From assembly GCA_947462335.1 (NCBI GenBank), contig OX381709.1, positions 83,080,622 through 83,144,621 of the forward strand: a stretch of DNA of 64,000 bases, written 5' to 3'. Shown in pieces: positions 43,571 through 56,937 of the stretch. This DNA comes from Harmothoe impar. Its lineage: Eukaryota; Annelida; Polychaeta; Phyllodocida; Polynoidae. Under the pieces are notes generated by a model. It saw only the letters and a list, made by a program, of their open reading frames with translations. It was not told the origin of the DNA and made no database searches. Numbering within the stretch: the stretch's first letter is position 1; every line of letters begins with the position of its first letter. The position numbers were made by a program, and so were the translations under genes.

Positions 43571-44129
43571 CTCCTTGTATGACTAATGCCCCTGGAGGCG
43601 GAGCTATAAAACAGAGCAGGGATATGTTTTAGCCTTCTTTCTCAGAGCACAGATGAGTTCCCCTTCCTTCACAACCCGCTGCTGATTGATTCTTCCTTGC
43701 GGAGGATTTATAAAACAGAGCAGACCATCTCTCTCAGAACCTGGAGGAGGCTTGTAGCAGCATTAGCAAAGCCTGAGTTGTACCACAGACAGATTAAGAC
43801 TATGACCTCCTGTCAGCTTAGCCACCAATCATACGCTACTGGGCTTGGCAAACATCACACCTATGGCCCATTTTTGTCATACACGGTGGCATCCCTGCCA
43901 ACTTTATAAGGCAAACAGTATTCATTTGTTATGTTGTAGATTTCTATCTTGATGATAAAAAGTATGGAGTCATGGTTTCTAATGAAGGCTTGATAGGATA
44001 ATAAATTTCCAAATGTAAATAAGTGTGTTTTATCGACCTACTTATCCGGTATATTAAAAGGGGATGGATTGTGAGGATGGGATGGGTATTGATAGCACAC
44101 TATGTTATTAGGAAGGGTACGCTGTCCAG
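43571..44129. other. Unassigned non-coding stretch
   Basis: A short local duplication (TATAAAACAGAGCAG at 43604 and 43709). No gene is supported; the 70-codon plus-strand frame at 43697 has no recognisable motif. Confidence 0.4.
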
Positions 44130-44546
44130 TCTACCCACTAGGGATGCATGAATGTATGATGCAGACCCTTCGAGAATGTATCATATATTGAACCCTGTAG
44201 CGTTGGCAAGATGCCTGAATTCAACCCTAGCAAGTTACTCACCAGGCTTGCATTCATGCATCATGCCGACCTTATGAGGTTGAGACACTCTCAAAAGGAT
44301 GGCATGATACACCAATGCAGTTACTCGCTGGTGCTGCATTGGTGCATCATTATGACAACCCAGTAAACAAATAACGTCATACACCCTTTTGTAATGTTAA
44401 ATAACTTTATATGTCAACGTTTTTCTAAGGCTCTCTAATATGGCATAACATTATGTAAAGTTTGAAACATTATTTTGACGTAAAATAATGTTTTTTTGTT
44501 AGCTGGGAAATGTCATCCTTTAGTGACATCCATCCTTAAAGTATTA
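44130..44546. mobile_element. MITE family Y copy interrupted by a nested MITE X
   Basis: Family Y words (GCATGATGCACCAATGCAG in both orientations, GTTACTCACCAGGCTTGCAT) run from about 44130 to 44350 and resume at 44510-44546, ending TAGTGACATCCATCCTTAAA. MITE X sits between them at 44359-44507, so X inserted after Y. The left end is not sharply defined. Confidence 0.6.
44359..44507 (+). mobile_element. MITE family X, copy 2 (149 bp), nested in MITE Y
   Basis: CCCAGTAAACAAATAACGTC at the left and TTTTTTTGTTAGCTGGG at the right, with AA directly on both sides. More diverged from the others internally. Confidence 0.85.
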
Positions 44547-44759
44547 AAGCACTATGTGACCCCCAAAGTATCAGCAGTAAACCATTTACTAGAAGTGCTG
44601 AACCAGGGGTCTGTATAACCACCTTGGCTACTACTGGAGAATAGACCTGCTTGTAGGGCCAAAACCTTTTTGTCTTTGTGTACTTCAATATATATGTATT
44701 CATCCAAAAGCTGAAGCACTAATGAAGCCATTTGATAGTTCATTACTTTGTACAACCAT

Positions 44760-45110
44760 AATTTAACTGTTGTTTACAATATAGCATAACTGGCCCCAGA
44801 TGCCCTACACCAGCTGGCTGTTACCCAGACAACATGAAATATGTACAGTGGTAACACACCAGCTGTGTGTCTGAGTGCTCTTAGTTTGCTACCTAGGTGC
44901 TTCCTCTCCTAGTTGTATAGCTGCATAGTAACCCAGAGGGGGTTGGATAATATAGCACAACTAACCTCAGATGCCACAGCTGGCTGGTACGTACACAACA
45001 GTGGTTACACACCTGCTGTGGGTCTAAGAACTCCCAAGGTGCTTCCTACCCTATAGTTTCCTACAATCCCAAGCACCGTAAATTGTAGCTTCCCCCTGCT
45101 AACTCCCTGT
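44760..45110. repeat. Diverged local duplication of about 180 bp
   Basis: 44784-44910 and 44960-45060 share CAGATGCC, CAGCTGGCTG, ACACACCAGCTG or a variant, and GGTGCTTCCT. No coding signal. Confidence 0.5.
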
Positions 45111-45239
45111 ACTTAGTGCATTGCTTATGGGAGGGGGGAGCAGCCTTCATAGCACTCACCTTATACCTATCCCTGTCGTAAATATATATGACCACTGACT
45201 TACTAATACTGATAAAAATTGTCCATAGAACAGAGCCAA

Positions 45240-46690
45240 TTGTAATCTCTTATTGCATATTGCCATCTCACCACTGTTTAGCTCCAGGCATTGTGAGCTG
45301 CTAATTGCCAATCTGTCTCTCCTTGGCCTTCCCATGGAGTGGCATGTACAAAGGAAGTCTAAGCTCAAAGTCCATGGTGGCCAGATAGGCTCTATTCAGC
45401 CAACTTTACATTTTATACATTTTCATGGCCAGATCGCATCCATTCAGTCCCTGTGGACTTCGGGATTCATCAAAAAAGCTTCCCATACTGATCATCATAG
45501 TTATCCCTTTGAACATGCATTGTATGAAACTAAATGGAAGCAAAGTTTAGTATAATGGAGAGTTACAGTGGTGAGGTTACCTGTATGTGTTATTGTCTGG
45601 TCTTTGGTGAGGCCCAGCTACATTATACAACTTGGCAACTCCATATGTAGTACTACCAATGGCATGGCTACTCAATTATTCAAGGATTAGAAATAGAATC
45701 AGTGATACAGATATATAACAGTGCTAGTATGAAGGATGAAATATTCATACTAATGGTGTACATACAAATAGCAGACTTTACCAAAAACTCTCTGGATAGT
45801 AAAAATCCTAAATACGATAGTTTTAGATGCCTGGAGCTGGAATGGGTGCAGATCAGTCGGCTGTCAACTACAAACGCCCCTTGAATATATGCCATTTTAG
45901 CCCTGAAGCAAAGAAGAGCATGATTTGTTTTTGTCCCCACAGACTGAGGGCTTTGATGCTTTGTCTCGATAGTGTAGACCCATACAGCACAGATCTATAC
46001 CAATTCCATTTTTAGCAAAAGAATGTATAAAAGACCAGTATAGATATACCAGATATACCACAGACAAAGTCCCTCAGGTTATGCAAAACCAATCCCATTG
46101 GCCACATTGGATGTTTGCTGTCTGGTGAACTTTGTAAATAAAACTGTGCGGTGGAAATAAAAGCTGACTTGGACGCTGAAGACCCAAAGGCTCGACTCAG
46201 TGGGTTCCTCCACACAATTGCAGGAATATAACTATACTCAACTTGTGTTTTTTTTCTATACAATATTTGCTAGACTATAATGTCCTGCATTGTGCCACAG
46301 CACTTTTAAGACTTTAATTATTTCTTTTGATAAAAGTTCATGAGCATAACATCCCCCAACTAGTCAATTCTCTCTATGTGTGGACTTTTTCCCATGCAGG
46401 ATACATCAGACATTATATTATTGTCTCTAGCTAGCTCAACATGAAACTATATTTTATGGAAGATAGGTGATATTGCCACAGATCTCAGGGATATGCTACT
46501 CCTTAGTAGTATGCACAGTAATTGTTCATTTTTATGACCACATATACTGTGTATCAGACCAGTCCATTCAAAAATATATTTCCATTAAAGAATTATGATA
46601 TACCTAGAGTGCCTCTGCAGTGGGGGCTAGACCCTGATTCAAATCCTATTGACTGGTAAGGGTGGCAACTATTGAGAGCTTTTGAGAGGA
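45240..46690. repeat. Duplicated non-coding locus, second full copy (partner 7890-9290)
   Basis: Collinear with unit 1 but carrying many indels, for example within the frame that reads GADQSAVNYK in both. No gene supported. Confidence 0.6.
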
Positions 46691-46819
46691 GTGCAATACT
46701 CTGGAAACTTTAATTCTCTGTGGGATAAGACTTATAATGATCAGTATGGGAAGCTTTTTATTAAATAATATAATATTCAAAAAAACAAACTTCAAGACAT
46801 GTTATACAAATACACACAT

Positions 46820-47015
46820 ATATGCAGAGCCTCACAAAGCGACCCGCTCCCGGCGGTGGCAAGCGAGCAATAACATGGTAACCAAGGGACTGGCTTCCCT
46901 GACAACACAGTTCTAACATAAACCACCAGGAGTGGCAGTGCACCGCACCAAGCAACAAGCAGTTCTCGCGCTGGCCACAAGGTGTCCCGGCCGAGTCAAG
47001 CGCTCCATGGTATCA
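46820..47015. other. GC-richer patch absent from unit 1
   Basis: A stretch with GCGACCCGCTCCCGGCGGTG and CTCGCGCTGGCCACAAGGTG is clearly richer in GC than its surroundings and has no counterpart between 9300 and 9540. It may be a short insertion of unknown type. Two overlapping minus-strand frames cover it but show no motif. Confidence 0.35.
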
Positions 47016-48535
47016 ATACTATAAACAACCAGGGATTGTTTCTACACATATATGGCATAATACACAACAAACATGTGTACATGTGTACCCTTATAGAGGA
47101 GTGGACCGGGTGTGATTGTGTACATTCATTTATTATTCATGAGCCTTGTGTGAGGCATATGGTCCTGTGTAGATTCAGATGAATAGCTCCACCCTAGAGT
47201 GCAGATGAGTTGATATATGAACACAAAAAAACACACCTGTCTGCAGATAAAGGGATGATTAATAGGCTAAGATAAAAGGACTGACATCCATTTGTTAACA
47301 TACAATAATGCACATCTGTGTATGCAGCCCCCAGTGTACCAGCTTGCTTTCCTCTGGCTTTGATTGTTATTTACTGTGTCTCCAGTTCTATACAGAGTAC
47401 CATAAAAGCCATAATAGTAACAAATAGCCTCATTTTTATGGATCGTGTATTATCAGCAATGCCCACATGGCAAGGTTGAGAATGCAGCATTTATAAATGA
47501 GTTTGTTGAAAGAATGTTTGTAAGCCTAATGAATGATTTATGATTGTTGGGATGTTAATTTAATCTGATAAGATAGTGGAAAGGATAAAGATAGAAAAAA
47601 GTCAATATCACTATTTTATTCTTTTTGCTTGTTTTTTGAAATTGTTAAGCAATGATAAAAGTCAGTCCTCTCCCATCCAGCCCAATTGCTTCTGAGGATA
47701 TCCATCTGTTGCTGCTCATGGCTTACTGCAGGTGCTGTAAAAAACAATTTAACTGTATTCATAATACGGGTCATGATGCCTGGCTAATACCACCCTCCAT
47801 ATTCACCCATCACAAAAGTAGTTAGGGCCAGCCATGTGACCTGCTACTGGTAATTCGTATACATACTTATCTAACCTTAGACTTATTTCTATCAGACCGG
47901 TTTATGAATGGCGTATGAGCAGCAGATCCTACAGGGCAAGTGGATTTATCATTGTGTGAATGTAAAATAACATTTTGACCAAAGGGATAAACAAAAATAT
48001 CAACAAACTGCACAGGGTAAACAAACAAAAAAAAAAGTTATTACCACAGTTTACAGTATTTGCTCTGTCTACTGTATCAGACTTGCCAAAAGCAGTTCTC
48101 TCTCATCCCATGAGATACTCTGAATACCCACCTGATAAAAAGGTGTTCCCTGTGCCATAGACCTCTTGCAGCCATGGTAAAAAACAATTAACTCTACTCA
48201 TAACATGGCCCATGATCCCTGGCTAATACCACCCTCCACATTCACTCATCATGGAGGTAGTTATGGCCAGCAATGTGACCGGTGTTACTGGTGATATTAC
48301 AACATACTTATCTAACCCTTCTTCCATGCCAACTCATCACAGGAGTAGTTAAGGCCTGCCATGTGACCTGCTCCCGGTGATACTACAACATGCTTATCTA
48401 ACCCTGGACTCAGAGGTAATATAATTAATGTCCCTGGACACACATTATACAAGATCAGCCTAACTATCCTACTCCCAGGTGTGTGCAGGGGCTTCTATAA
48501 AGCTCTCAGCTACCGGTCAGGGATGTGTTGCCTAC
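47016..48535. repeat. Second-copy locus DNA with a threefold local repeat
   Basis: A segment of about 75-80 bp recurs three times (near 47803, 48238 and 48330), each with a CATCACA-type word, GTAGTTA, GGCCAGC, ATGTGACC and CTTATCTAACC. Unit 1 has it once near 10347, so the amplification is specific to this copy. No gene. Confidence 0.6.
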
Positions 48536-48554
48536 CAGGCTCTCTGGTACTATT

Positions 48555-50171
48555 GACCGAGGGCTAGCACCAATTAGCCCCATGGGAATGGTATAGTGAG
48601 CCTCTCAGATGGAGTCTGGTCAGGGTTTAGGGGTAGGGTCTAGCAGTACTTAGGGAAATGGACAGCTATTGGCATGTTAGCTCGGTATTAACAGGTCAGT
48701 TTGCAGGAGACAAGTAGGGAGCCCCGAGCTGTCCATAGAAGTGCGCATAGAGGGAAGAGTTACCAGTTTGAATTTGCTTTATTCACAATTCCTCTTCCCT
48801 AATTATTTTTTTCAGTTTCGGGGGATGATTTAAAGGTTATATCTAACCAACCTAAATAGCAGCCATCTGGTTCGCATTCAGAGATTGCTGGGCAAGGAAT
48901 GACATTGGTATGAAGCTAGATACCAAACGATGTACAACAGCTCTAGATCAGTTCAAAGAACTAGAGTTGGGCGTAGATGTCAATCTGATAAGAGGATCTA
49001 GGAACCATATACATGGGGAGGTTATGAAATATGGTATATAGTATGTCCCTTATGGGAAGATATGCCATAACTGCATAGATGCAGAGAAAATCAATATCTA
49101 GATAAAACACAAAGCCACGTAACATTATGAACCTGCAGTGCAATATCCCAAACACATTTCATGACCATTTTGGAACCCAATGCATTTCCTTGGTACATTG
49201 GGACGGCTCTGGGAAACTCATAGCAAAATATCTGGAAAGGTGCACTATTAATCAGCAGGACCATGGCAACTTAACTTTTGATACCATGTCAACGTCACCC
49301 ACCTGCCACCAGTGGGTTGCTGCTCTGGAGTACCCTAAAGTTTGTGATTTACATGTGCCCAGCTAGCCAAGGAGAACAGGTAAATGAGAACTGGGTCCCA
49401 GGTTGGGTTCTTAACCACTGACTTGAATAACTAACCAGTTTCAGCCATGAAAATGGGATTGTGTCAATGTCATAGGGTTGTCATGATGGCTTAGTGCAGG
49501 CAACTTTCTAGCCAATGATGTATCCATGTCTCATTGAGGCATCATGCCGTCCTTAAAGATCTAATCTGCCTTACACTGGATGAGCAAGTCCTGATGTTGG
49601 TCTCATTTATATCAAAACAATCTCAAATATGGCTTCAAGCACACTGGAATAAATTGTAAAACTTCTTTAATTACTTAACCCAGTTTGTTCACCTCCATGA
49701 GATCCGATTGCCTGCAGTGCTGAAATGAAATGGTTGTCTCACAAAAATAGTTACAACAGGTTGAGACAGGCAGCTGGGCAAATATTCCCACATCTACTTT
49801 CAGAATGTCTTTGATCTGATTATTCTATTCCCCCTTGAACTCAAGATGGCTGAATCAATACTTTGTAAAGTGATTCAGAAAGGATTAAGCTTCAAGAGGA
49901 GTAAAATCACGTTGAGCGTTAAAATGGAACAAGTGCTAATTGAAAGAGGGATTCGAGCCAACCAATGTAACACGCTAGCGATTCCATGACACTGTATTCT
50001 GTCATCAAATCATACAGAGGTGTGGGCTCCTTATTCCCTAGTTTGTAGATTACTAACCACCAGCATTGTGATTGTAGGTACCAATGGGGGCAGGGCCTCA
50101 ATTTGGGGAGTTGGGGTGGTAGGGATTTCCATGTGAGAGGCGTTTCGAGGGAAAATTGCCTAGCACTGATT
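48555..50171. repeat. Second-copy locus DNA (partner 11708-13370)
   Basis: Includes the empty site for the 10548-11705 transposon near 48555 and a fragment of MITE Y at about 49480-49564. No gene supported. Confidence 0.55.
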
Positions 50172-50320
50172 CCCAGTAAACAAAAAACGTTATACAACAT
50201 TTTATAATGTTATATAACGTTAAATAACGTTTCTCTAAGGTTCCTTACTATGGCATAACGTTATATGAAATTTTATAACGTTATTTTTATGTAAAATAAT
50301 GGTTTTTTTTGTTAGTTTGG
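50172..50320 (+). mobile_element. MITE family X, copy 3 (149 bp)
   Basis: CCCAGTAAACAAAAAACGTT at the left and a slightly decayed right end (TTTGTTAGTTTGG), with TT on both sides. The matching place in unit 1 (near 13355) has no insert, so it entered after the locus duplicated. Confidence 0.85.
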
Positions 50321-50468
50321 TTATACATGTCTCATCAGCGTTCATCATTCCAATCCTAGGGATTCATGATATTGTTCTAGTATTTGAACCAATCTGAAAT
50401 ACCCTACCTCCATAGCTGAACGAGATGAAAGCCCTAGGTTTTTAAATCAGAATGACCTAAACACTAGT

Positions 50469-50657
50469 TTAACCCTTTAAGGATGGCATGATGTATTTGT
50501 GCACCACACCCTTGGTAATCATGACCCCCAGCAAGTAACTTGTCAGTGCTACTATTGTTCATGAATGCAGCACTAGCGAGTTACTCAACAGGGCTGTATT
50601 GGCCCATCATGCTGACACATGTCATGTTTTAGTGACATATCATCCTTAACAGGTTAC
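50469..50657. mobile_element. MITE family Y copy
   Basis: Starts TTAACCCTTTAAGGATGGCA and ends GACATATCATCCTTAACAGG followed by TTAC. The unit 1 counterpart is only a right-end fragment at 13391-13447. Confidence 0.7.
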
Positions 50658-50726
50658 CCAATCCAATTAAGGGGTTCGCACAGTCAGCAGTGTCCTTGGT
50701 CACAAGTACGGCAAAAAAATGCAGCT

Positions 50727-50930
50727 GAAGGTACCGGTACTCATACATTGTAAACCATCATTATAGTACGAGCAATATGTTTTATCACCCAATGTTAAAT
50801 GTCAATGGATTACTCGATCATTACAACCAAAAATGAATGTATGGATACCCGATATTCTATATCGAAGGAATAAATGTAACTGTTAATTCAAAAAACGCCA
50901 AATAAAGTTAAATTGTTCTCAAAAAAAAAA
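50727..50930 (+). mobile_element. Short retroposed 3' end with AATAAA and poly(A)
   Basis: About 200 bp are inserted relative to unit 1 (between GTACGGCAA and GCAGTAGAGCTG, compare 13496-13545). The insert ends AATAAA (50901-50906), 14 nt, then a run of ten A (50921-50930), the layout of a polyadenylated transcript copied into DNA. It does not match the 3' end of A, B or C, so its source is unknown. Confidence 0.6.
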
Positions 50931-53312
50931 TCGCTGTCTAGAGACCTGTCCTGGATCCGCAGTAGAGCTGTGTTAAAACTAAGGGATGGCAATGCAAAGG
51001 TCACCCCTACCTGCCTGCTGCCTATCAATAGGCAGTAGTAACAAGGTTAGGGTCCAATACTACCAAGTGATTAATTCTACAACTTGGTTCTGAAGTTGCC
51101 ATGGTGGCTGATAGAATAATGGCATTCCATAGCAGACTGCTGGTTGTGATCAGGGGATCGGCTTGAAGTGGACAGTAATTCTGGTTAACTATATTTAGCA
51201 GAGGCAGCTGCAATGTTGCACTTTTCTCCAGACCATTCTTTAGTGTATAGCTTCCTTCTCAAACCACCTCTGCATCTAGACAGCATGCAATGGTTTTATA
51301 GAAGGAAGATTAATGATACATTGGTCTTCAATAGCATCAGAATCAACAGTTAATGTTCTTCCGAGTAAGATTTCTGTCTTGGTGATGAGTCCTAAATTTT
51401 CTATGAACGCTCAGAAAGACGTTAAATCACCCAAACAGGTGGCAGTAATATTTTATCATTCAACCAAACTCTTTATCTAGTGGGAACATTTTGTACTGCA
51501 CCAGAGTATGAGTCATGATAGGAGTGTCTTAGTGAGTGATATGATGTATAGGCCCTATCCCATATTAAGCTAAACAAGCCTCCTACCATCAGTGTAGCTG
51601 TACCATCAACAGGATATGGGTTAAACCAGGATCTATGTGAGTGGAGGTATCATCTATATACACCAGAGGCCTGTTTTAACAACTTGGTTGTTAAGGTACA
51701 AGGCAGAATACAAATACTGTAGAAGGGTATCCCTTGCACACAAAAAGGTCAGAATATTATTACCATAACATGTTATTTGATGTTTAATAATAGACGGTTC
51801 AAAAGATGATTACAGATGTAGAGATCCTTCCAAGAGTGTTATAACTGACACTTTATCATGTAAATCAAAATGACAATAATGACAAAAACACAGATGTAGG
51901 CTGCCCAGGTATAACATATATGAAGCTCATTAAGCAATGGGGTAGCTATCAATGTGACAGTAATATTGACAGCAGCCACATTCTGTCTTTTATATTGGAG
52001 GCCGTCCTTTACAAGAGGGTCATCCCAACGAGCTTCCTTTACTGGGCCCTAACACTATGGGACAACCGGCAGGAGATGCGCAGGTGGCTAAACCCCCTCA
52101 ACATGAAATATGTATTGTGCTAACACCCTCACTGCAGGTCTAATGGAGAGGGTTGAGCGACCCGGGTTAATTATTCAAACCCGGTAGCGGCATTGATGAA
52201 CAGTACAAGGATAACAACATGCATCACTGCATGAATCTTTGCATTTTAGCAAATCTAAGATACACTTTAAGCAACGTTGAGTTCAGTAACGCCATGGAAA
52301 GGTCATGCGGCAATCAAGTGGCATTTACTCAAATAAAATATGCTTAAAATATGCTTATATATCTGAGATTCATTTTTTGATCTTCCTTCTTGTCTGACCA
52401 AATTATCCAATTTCCACATGATAGCATTTACCAAACATCGCAAAGCACTTGACATGGAAAAGACCAGCCACCACTTTTTAACGTCCACCCCGGTGGACTA
52501 GCATGAGCCAGACCTCAGTAAATTAAATAATCTCTGCCCAAATAAAACAAAAAAACTACCAGATTAAAAAGCTGCATGGTGGATACAATGAGTAGACGTG
52601 ACATCCAACAAAGGTTCAATTCTCAGCGGTAATTTGTGTGGTATTTTAGTCTTGTGCAAGACAGCCAATTTGATATCTCGTGGCGGCTCAATAAAAAACC
52701 TACTCACATCATGGACATCATATGATAGATTACAACAGTACCCTGGGGTGTGCTACACTTTAGGGTTAGGTACCACTTATCTCCATTAGCGACCATTTTT
52801 ATGGCCATCAGGGGATATTCTTTAGCACCTCTTGATGGTTCAGACAGGTAGATTTGAGGGTATATTCCAAGTACATTGTTCTGACTCATTGTTCCCTAAC
52901 TTTTGGAATGAAAGGGGGTTGTAACCTAGGGGATAATTTCTGCAAGTTAATATCCTAGAATCCTTGGAAATGGTAAATGAACAGTTTTTGGGCAGATGCA
53001 TATTTGACATGGCAGCTCATTGCTGTAGGTTGGCTTTGACAGTGAGAACCCATTAGCAGCAATCATTTAGGTTATTGGAAGCTCGGAATGGCAGTTTGCA
53101 CAATGTTCTAGGTCATTCTCTAAATGAATGATATGTTAGAGGCTTTCTTTTTACTCCCAGGTTAACTTTCAGTACTTTCCTAGCAGAGCCTTGATTTAGA
53201 TTCAATTCCAGCTGCATAAATCAACATACATTAGTCCATGGTGGCTAAAGATTCTACCATTTTGCATGCATGGATGTGGCACCATCTGATGGCTTAACAT
53301 GAGTTCACTCAC
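50931..53312. repeat. Second-copy locus DNA (partner 13540-15019)
   Basis: Homology to unit 1 is strong at 50940-51220 and 52430-53130. The interval 51240-52400 has little match and no recognised feature. No gene supported. Confidence 0.5.
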
Positions 53313-53463
53313 CTTGGGGGTCTTTATACTCCTGTCAAGGTCAATGTCAGGAGAAAGGTCATCCAGTATTGTTCACCTGCTCAAATACTGGGGCTTGCAT
53401 ACATCCTGTGTGCTGCTGTACTCCCAGTATCCTGAAGTATGTTCTGGTAGGTAAGTCGTGACT
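53313..53463 (-). pseudogene. Candidate exon relic, second copy (partner 15020-15183)
   Basis: Retains CTTTCAG at the start and AAG|GTGAGTGA at the end. The frame corresponding to RTYIRIRGVQQHTGC reads RTYFRILGVQQHTGC, then a 1-nt insertion leads to a TGA, and the exon is 13 nt shorter than its partner. If the partner was ever coding, this copy is dead. Confidence 0.3.
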
Positions 53464-54882
53464 CTGAAAGTATGAAATAGAATGTTGTCAGGGGGAGTAA
53501 AATGAAAATTTAACTAAAGGTAGGATTGTGCTATGCATGTACTGCATGAGTCAAATATACCATCCAGATAAGCATATGTACCTCTAGAGTTGCCAGATGG
53601 GAGTCTAATGACTAAGGTACAATATCCAGCATTCAATAGTTGCTCTGAATTAAAAAATAATGTTTTCATTATAAAAGTATAAACAAATGGTTATTGTGTA
53701 TGACACATCAATGATCATACTCGGCCACCGGCTGTTCTATAGCACTCACACCTCTATCATTAATCTTCCTGTCTGGTCTAGCTTTTGACTGATGAATAAA
53801 ATGAAGTTTTGTAAGTGGATATCATAAAATATGTACAACAGTTATATCAATATATCATTTACTGCTCACAACTTTTAACTAATAATGTATTTGCTCATGG
53901 ACAGTGTGGTCCCATAGATCTCTACCACCCTAAAGTTGACAATAGAAAATGAAATACAATATAAACACGCCCTCGTAATATTTTCATTGCCTCATGACAC
54001 AAGTCTTTTTCTGAATGGCCTTGACAAAACATCAAGCCCCAGGCACGATCTCCTCACCACCATTGCTGCAGTGCACATACCACTGTTTCTTTATGTAGAT
54101 GTGTGTTATTGTTGGTACAACACATTGATGTGTGTCTGTTTTATCAGCTATCACCACCCATCACACCCAGGCTACAAGTACAGAGGGCCGCCTATCCGAT
54201 CACCAATGTCCAATGGGGAAGAATATACCTCCATATACATGATTTATATAGGAGATGTATGGCATAATTGGCGATATAGAACGGTGATCATTATACATGT
54301 CTGCACCATTCCTATTCATTCACAGGAAGAGTGATAACATTTTTATCATCTAAATGAATCAAAATCTCACATGTAGATCTATACAAGTCATGTAGCCATT
54401 TGTGTGTAATCAAGTCATATATATGCCTTTTACAAAATATTCTATTTGCATTCAAACTTGTAATGTGGCCTTCCCTTTCTTGGTCCTAATCTTTGTTATT
54501 CACATAAAGTATTAATTCAGCCAACTTGAGTTCATGGAACTAAGGAAATAAGCAGATGAAAAGTAAAGTTCAGAGGAAATCCCATAATATTTGCATAGGG
54601 AAAATGAAAACACTACAGCAAGTTTCCAGCTTTGTTTCAGATCTTAGAGTTGAAGTGCAAAGCACCCGATGTTTTTATCTTATTATTGATATATAACCTT
54701 ATAAATATGACTCAATCAAGTTAACATAACATAGCGTAAGAGTAGTAACAAATAATTTATGAAAAACTCCGCCACAGTGCATGTATTACATCTACCACAC
54801 CCAATAAGTTTCCTTCAGCCCTCTGCCTTCTCTCACCTACACCATAAGCCTCTTTCAGTGATATCAGAGCTTGGTGCCTAAT
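53464..54882. repeat. Second-copy locus DNA, including a 117-bp segment identical to unit 1
   Basis: 53626-53742 equals 15328-15444 exactly. A plus-strand frame of 132 codons at 53936-54334 has no recognisable domain and is not kept in unit 1, so it is not called. Confidence 0.55.
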
Positions 54883-55158
54883 CTACTGTATTGATTTATA
54901 AATGGGCGGACACCGACGATTTCCTGGCACGGACAGCTCAGTGTAATGGCCTGCTGTATTCCTGTTGGTTCGGCACATGTCTTTTGGAAGGTCTGTCATC
55001 CTTTCATCAGTTCTTGCGGCATTGTGTGGAAATGTGATATTAAGGATGTTTTCTACTATGCTACTAGGAAATTCTCCATCCTTTATGAAGAGAACCACAC
55101 TTGAAGAATAGGGTGATAAGGTGTATACCCCAAACTTAAAGCCTTTCAGGTCTTCAAA
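54883..55158 (-). pseudogene. Candidate exon or exon relic, second copy (partner 16278-16415)
   Basis: Begins after TATCTTCAG on the minus strand and is open for 91 codons to a TAG: it starts FEDLKGFKFGVYT, has ENILNITFPHNAARTDE in the middle and ends CPPIYKSIQ. The partner is interrupted after FPHNAA. Related dispersed segments elsewhere favour a different reading frame over the last third, suggesting a frameshift near DMCRTNRN. No family recognised. Confidence 0.35.
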
Positions 55159-56173
55159 CTGAAGATACCAAAATACAGAGCCCTATGCTAACATTGTGAT
55201 GACCGAAGGTCAGTGTCATTCATGTAAGATTTCGGTAATGTCAAAGTAATGATCAATGTCACGTGTAGCGATAATGGATAGCTTGCAGGCAGTACTCTCA
55301 CGACAGCGAAGATAGTGCTTTAAGGCAACGTGCCATCCTTAAAGAGTGAATCACAAGTTAGACGGTACCCACATGCCATCACCCATATGTTGTTTGAAGC
55401 CATGGTCTGCTGAGTCACCCAATGTGTCTTTGTGCATCAACATGCAGTACGGGTCAACAGACGGCCTCACAGTCTGCGCTCACCCCACTGACCCTCCCAT
55501 ACTATCATAACATCACCCTATTCATCATACAACCCAGCGCTTCCAACATGTGCAAACAGCCTTGTATAGTAAAGGTCAACAGTCACACGCACAGTCTTCC
55601 ACCACCTCTGACCCTCCCATACTCCCTTCCATACTGTACCACCCTATTCCTCACACAACGTGGCTTTTCAGCCATTTACATACAGTGTAGCAGAGTCATC
55701 CTCTCCCCAACTCCATCTGTGCTCTCACTTCACCTCCAACCTTCCTCTTCCTCATTATACCCTTCAACTCTCTGCCACTTTTATTGCTCACATCCCCTCC
55801 TTACCACCTAGGCCCACACCTCTCCATCCTCTGCACTCTTGGGTCTAATTGGTACAAGCCCCTTGTTAATAGCATCATACAGCTTGGTAGCAGCACAATC
55901 CCCAATCAGAGCCTGAGAACTTCATGGAAGCCCCCAGCTACCCATCAGGGAGTATGAAACTTAGACTGGGTTATTTATATATGTGTCTAGGGACATTTCT
56001 AGTCCAGGTTAAACTATCACGATAAACCATCCAAGGGGTTCTGATCAACCAAATCGTGATATGGTGGTTAATTGGTTTCCCAGGTAGCCACAGTGAACTC
56101 TAGAGATAGCAATGTCATAAAGTGCTTCATAGTCATTGTCAAGGTTAACCAGCTTTGGGACCTCCGGTCCATT
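55159..56173. repeat. Second-copy locus DNA; near-identical to unit 1 from about 55440
   Basis: Up to 55440 the match to 16416-17075 carries frequent differences; from there on differences become very rare. No gene. Confidence 0.65.
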
Positions 56174-56320
56174 CCCAGTAAACAAAAAACGTTACACAAC
56201 ATTTTATAACGTTATATAACGTTAAATAGCGTTTCTCTAAGGCTCCTTATTATGGCACAACATTACATGAAATTTTATAATGTTATTTTGATGTAAAATA
56301 ACGTTTTTTTGTTAGCTGGG
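56174..56320 (+). mobile_element. MITE family X, copy 4 (duplicate of 17807-17953)
   Basis: Same sequence, flanks and TT borders as the copy at 17807, so it was copied along with the surrounding DNA rather than inserted independently. Confidence 0.85.
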
Positions 56321-56937
56321 TTTGCATTAACACTGATGTACCATTTTTGTTTTAAATATCTTTAATTTGCAAATTTCACATACGGTTACAGTTCAAGTTC
56401 TCATCATTTGTCTGTTGATTTCATCACGTATAACTATGCGTAACAAGCTTGCTGGATCAATATCAATTGAGTTAATCGACGGGCACTACAATATAGTTTA
56501 CCGGTAGTATAACATGTTGCATAGCATTCTTCCTTTCACATGATGCTTATTATCATCAGAATTATGTACATGACGAGATAAAGAAAGCTTTAATACATGT
56601 ATGTTCTGTATGTAAAAGGCAACAAAGAAAGAATAACCTTCATCCCCACTTAAAAAAGTGTAGCGGGTTGATATTCTGGTTATCCTATCGTCAATGGATG
56701 AGTAGCGTGTATGACACTTTATCTGGTATAAATAAATAAGGAGAAAAGAAAATAACATGGAGTTTGTCTTAGATGTTACTTATATAATAGTTTATAAAAG
56801 ATAATAAGTGAAGGTTTTATTGGAATTTGAGCAGTTTTAGATCCGAAAACAGGGTAGGTTGAGAAATAAAATGTCGAAGAGGTAAGGGGGGGGGGGGGGT
56901 GGTTGGAAGACCTATCAATAGAGAGCCTACCGGTATA

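Noticed and set aside
43604..43723. TATAAA words as a host promoter
   Set aside because: They belong to a short duplicated segment and no gene follows.
53936..54334. 132-codon plus-strand frame as a gene
   Set aside because: No recognisable domain, not preserved in the paralogous unit, and it overlaps patchy non-coding homology on the other strand.
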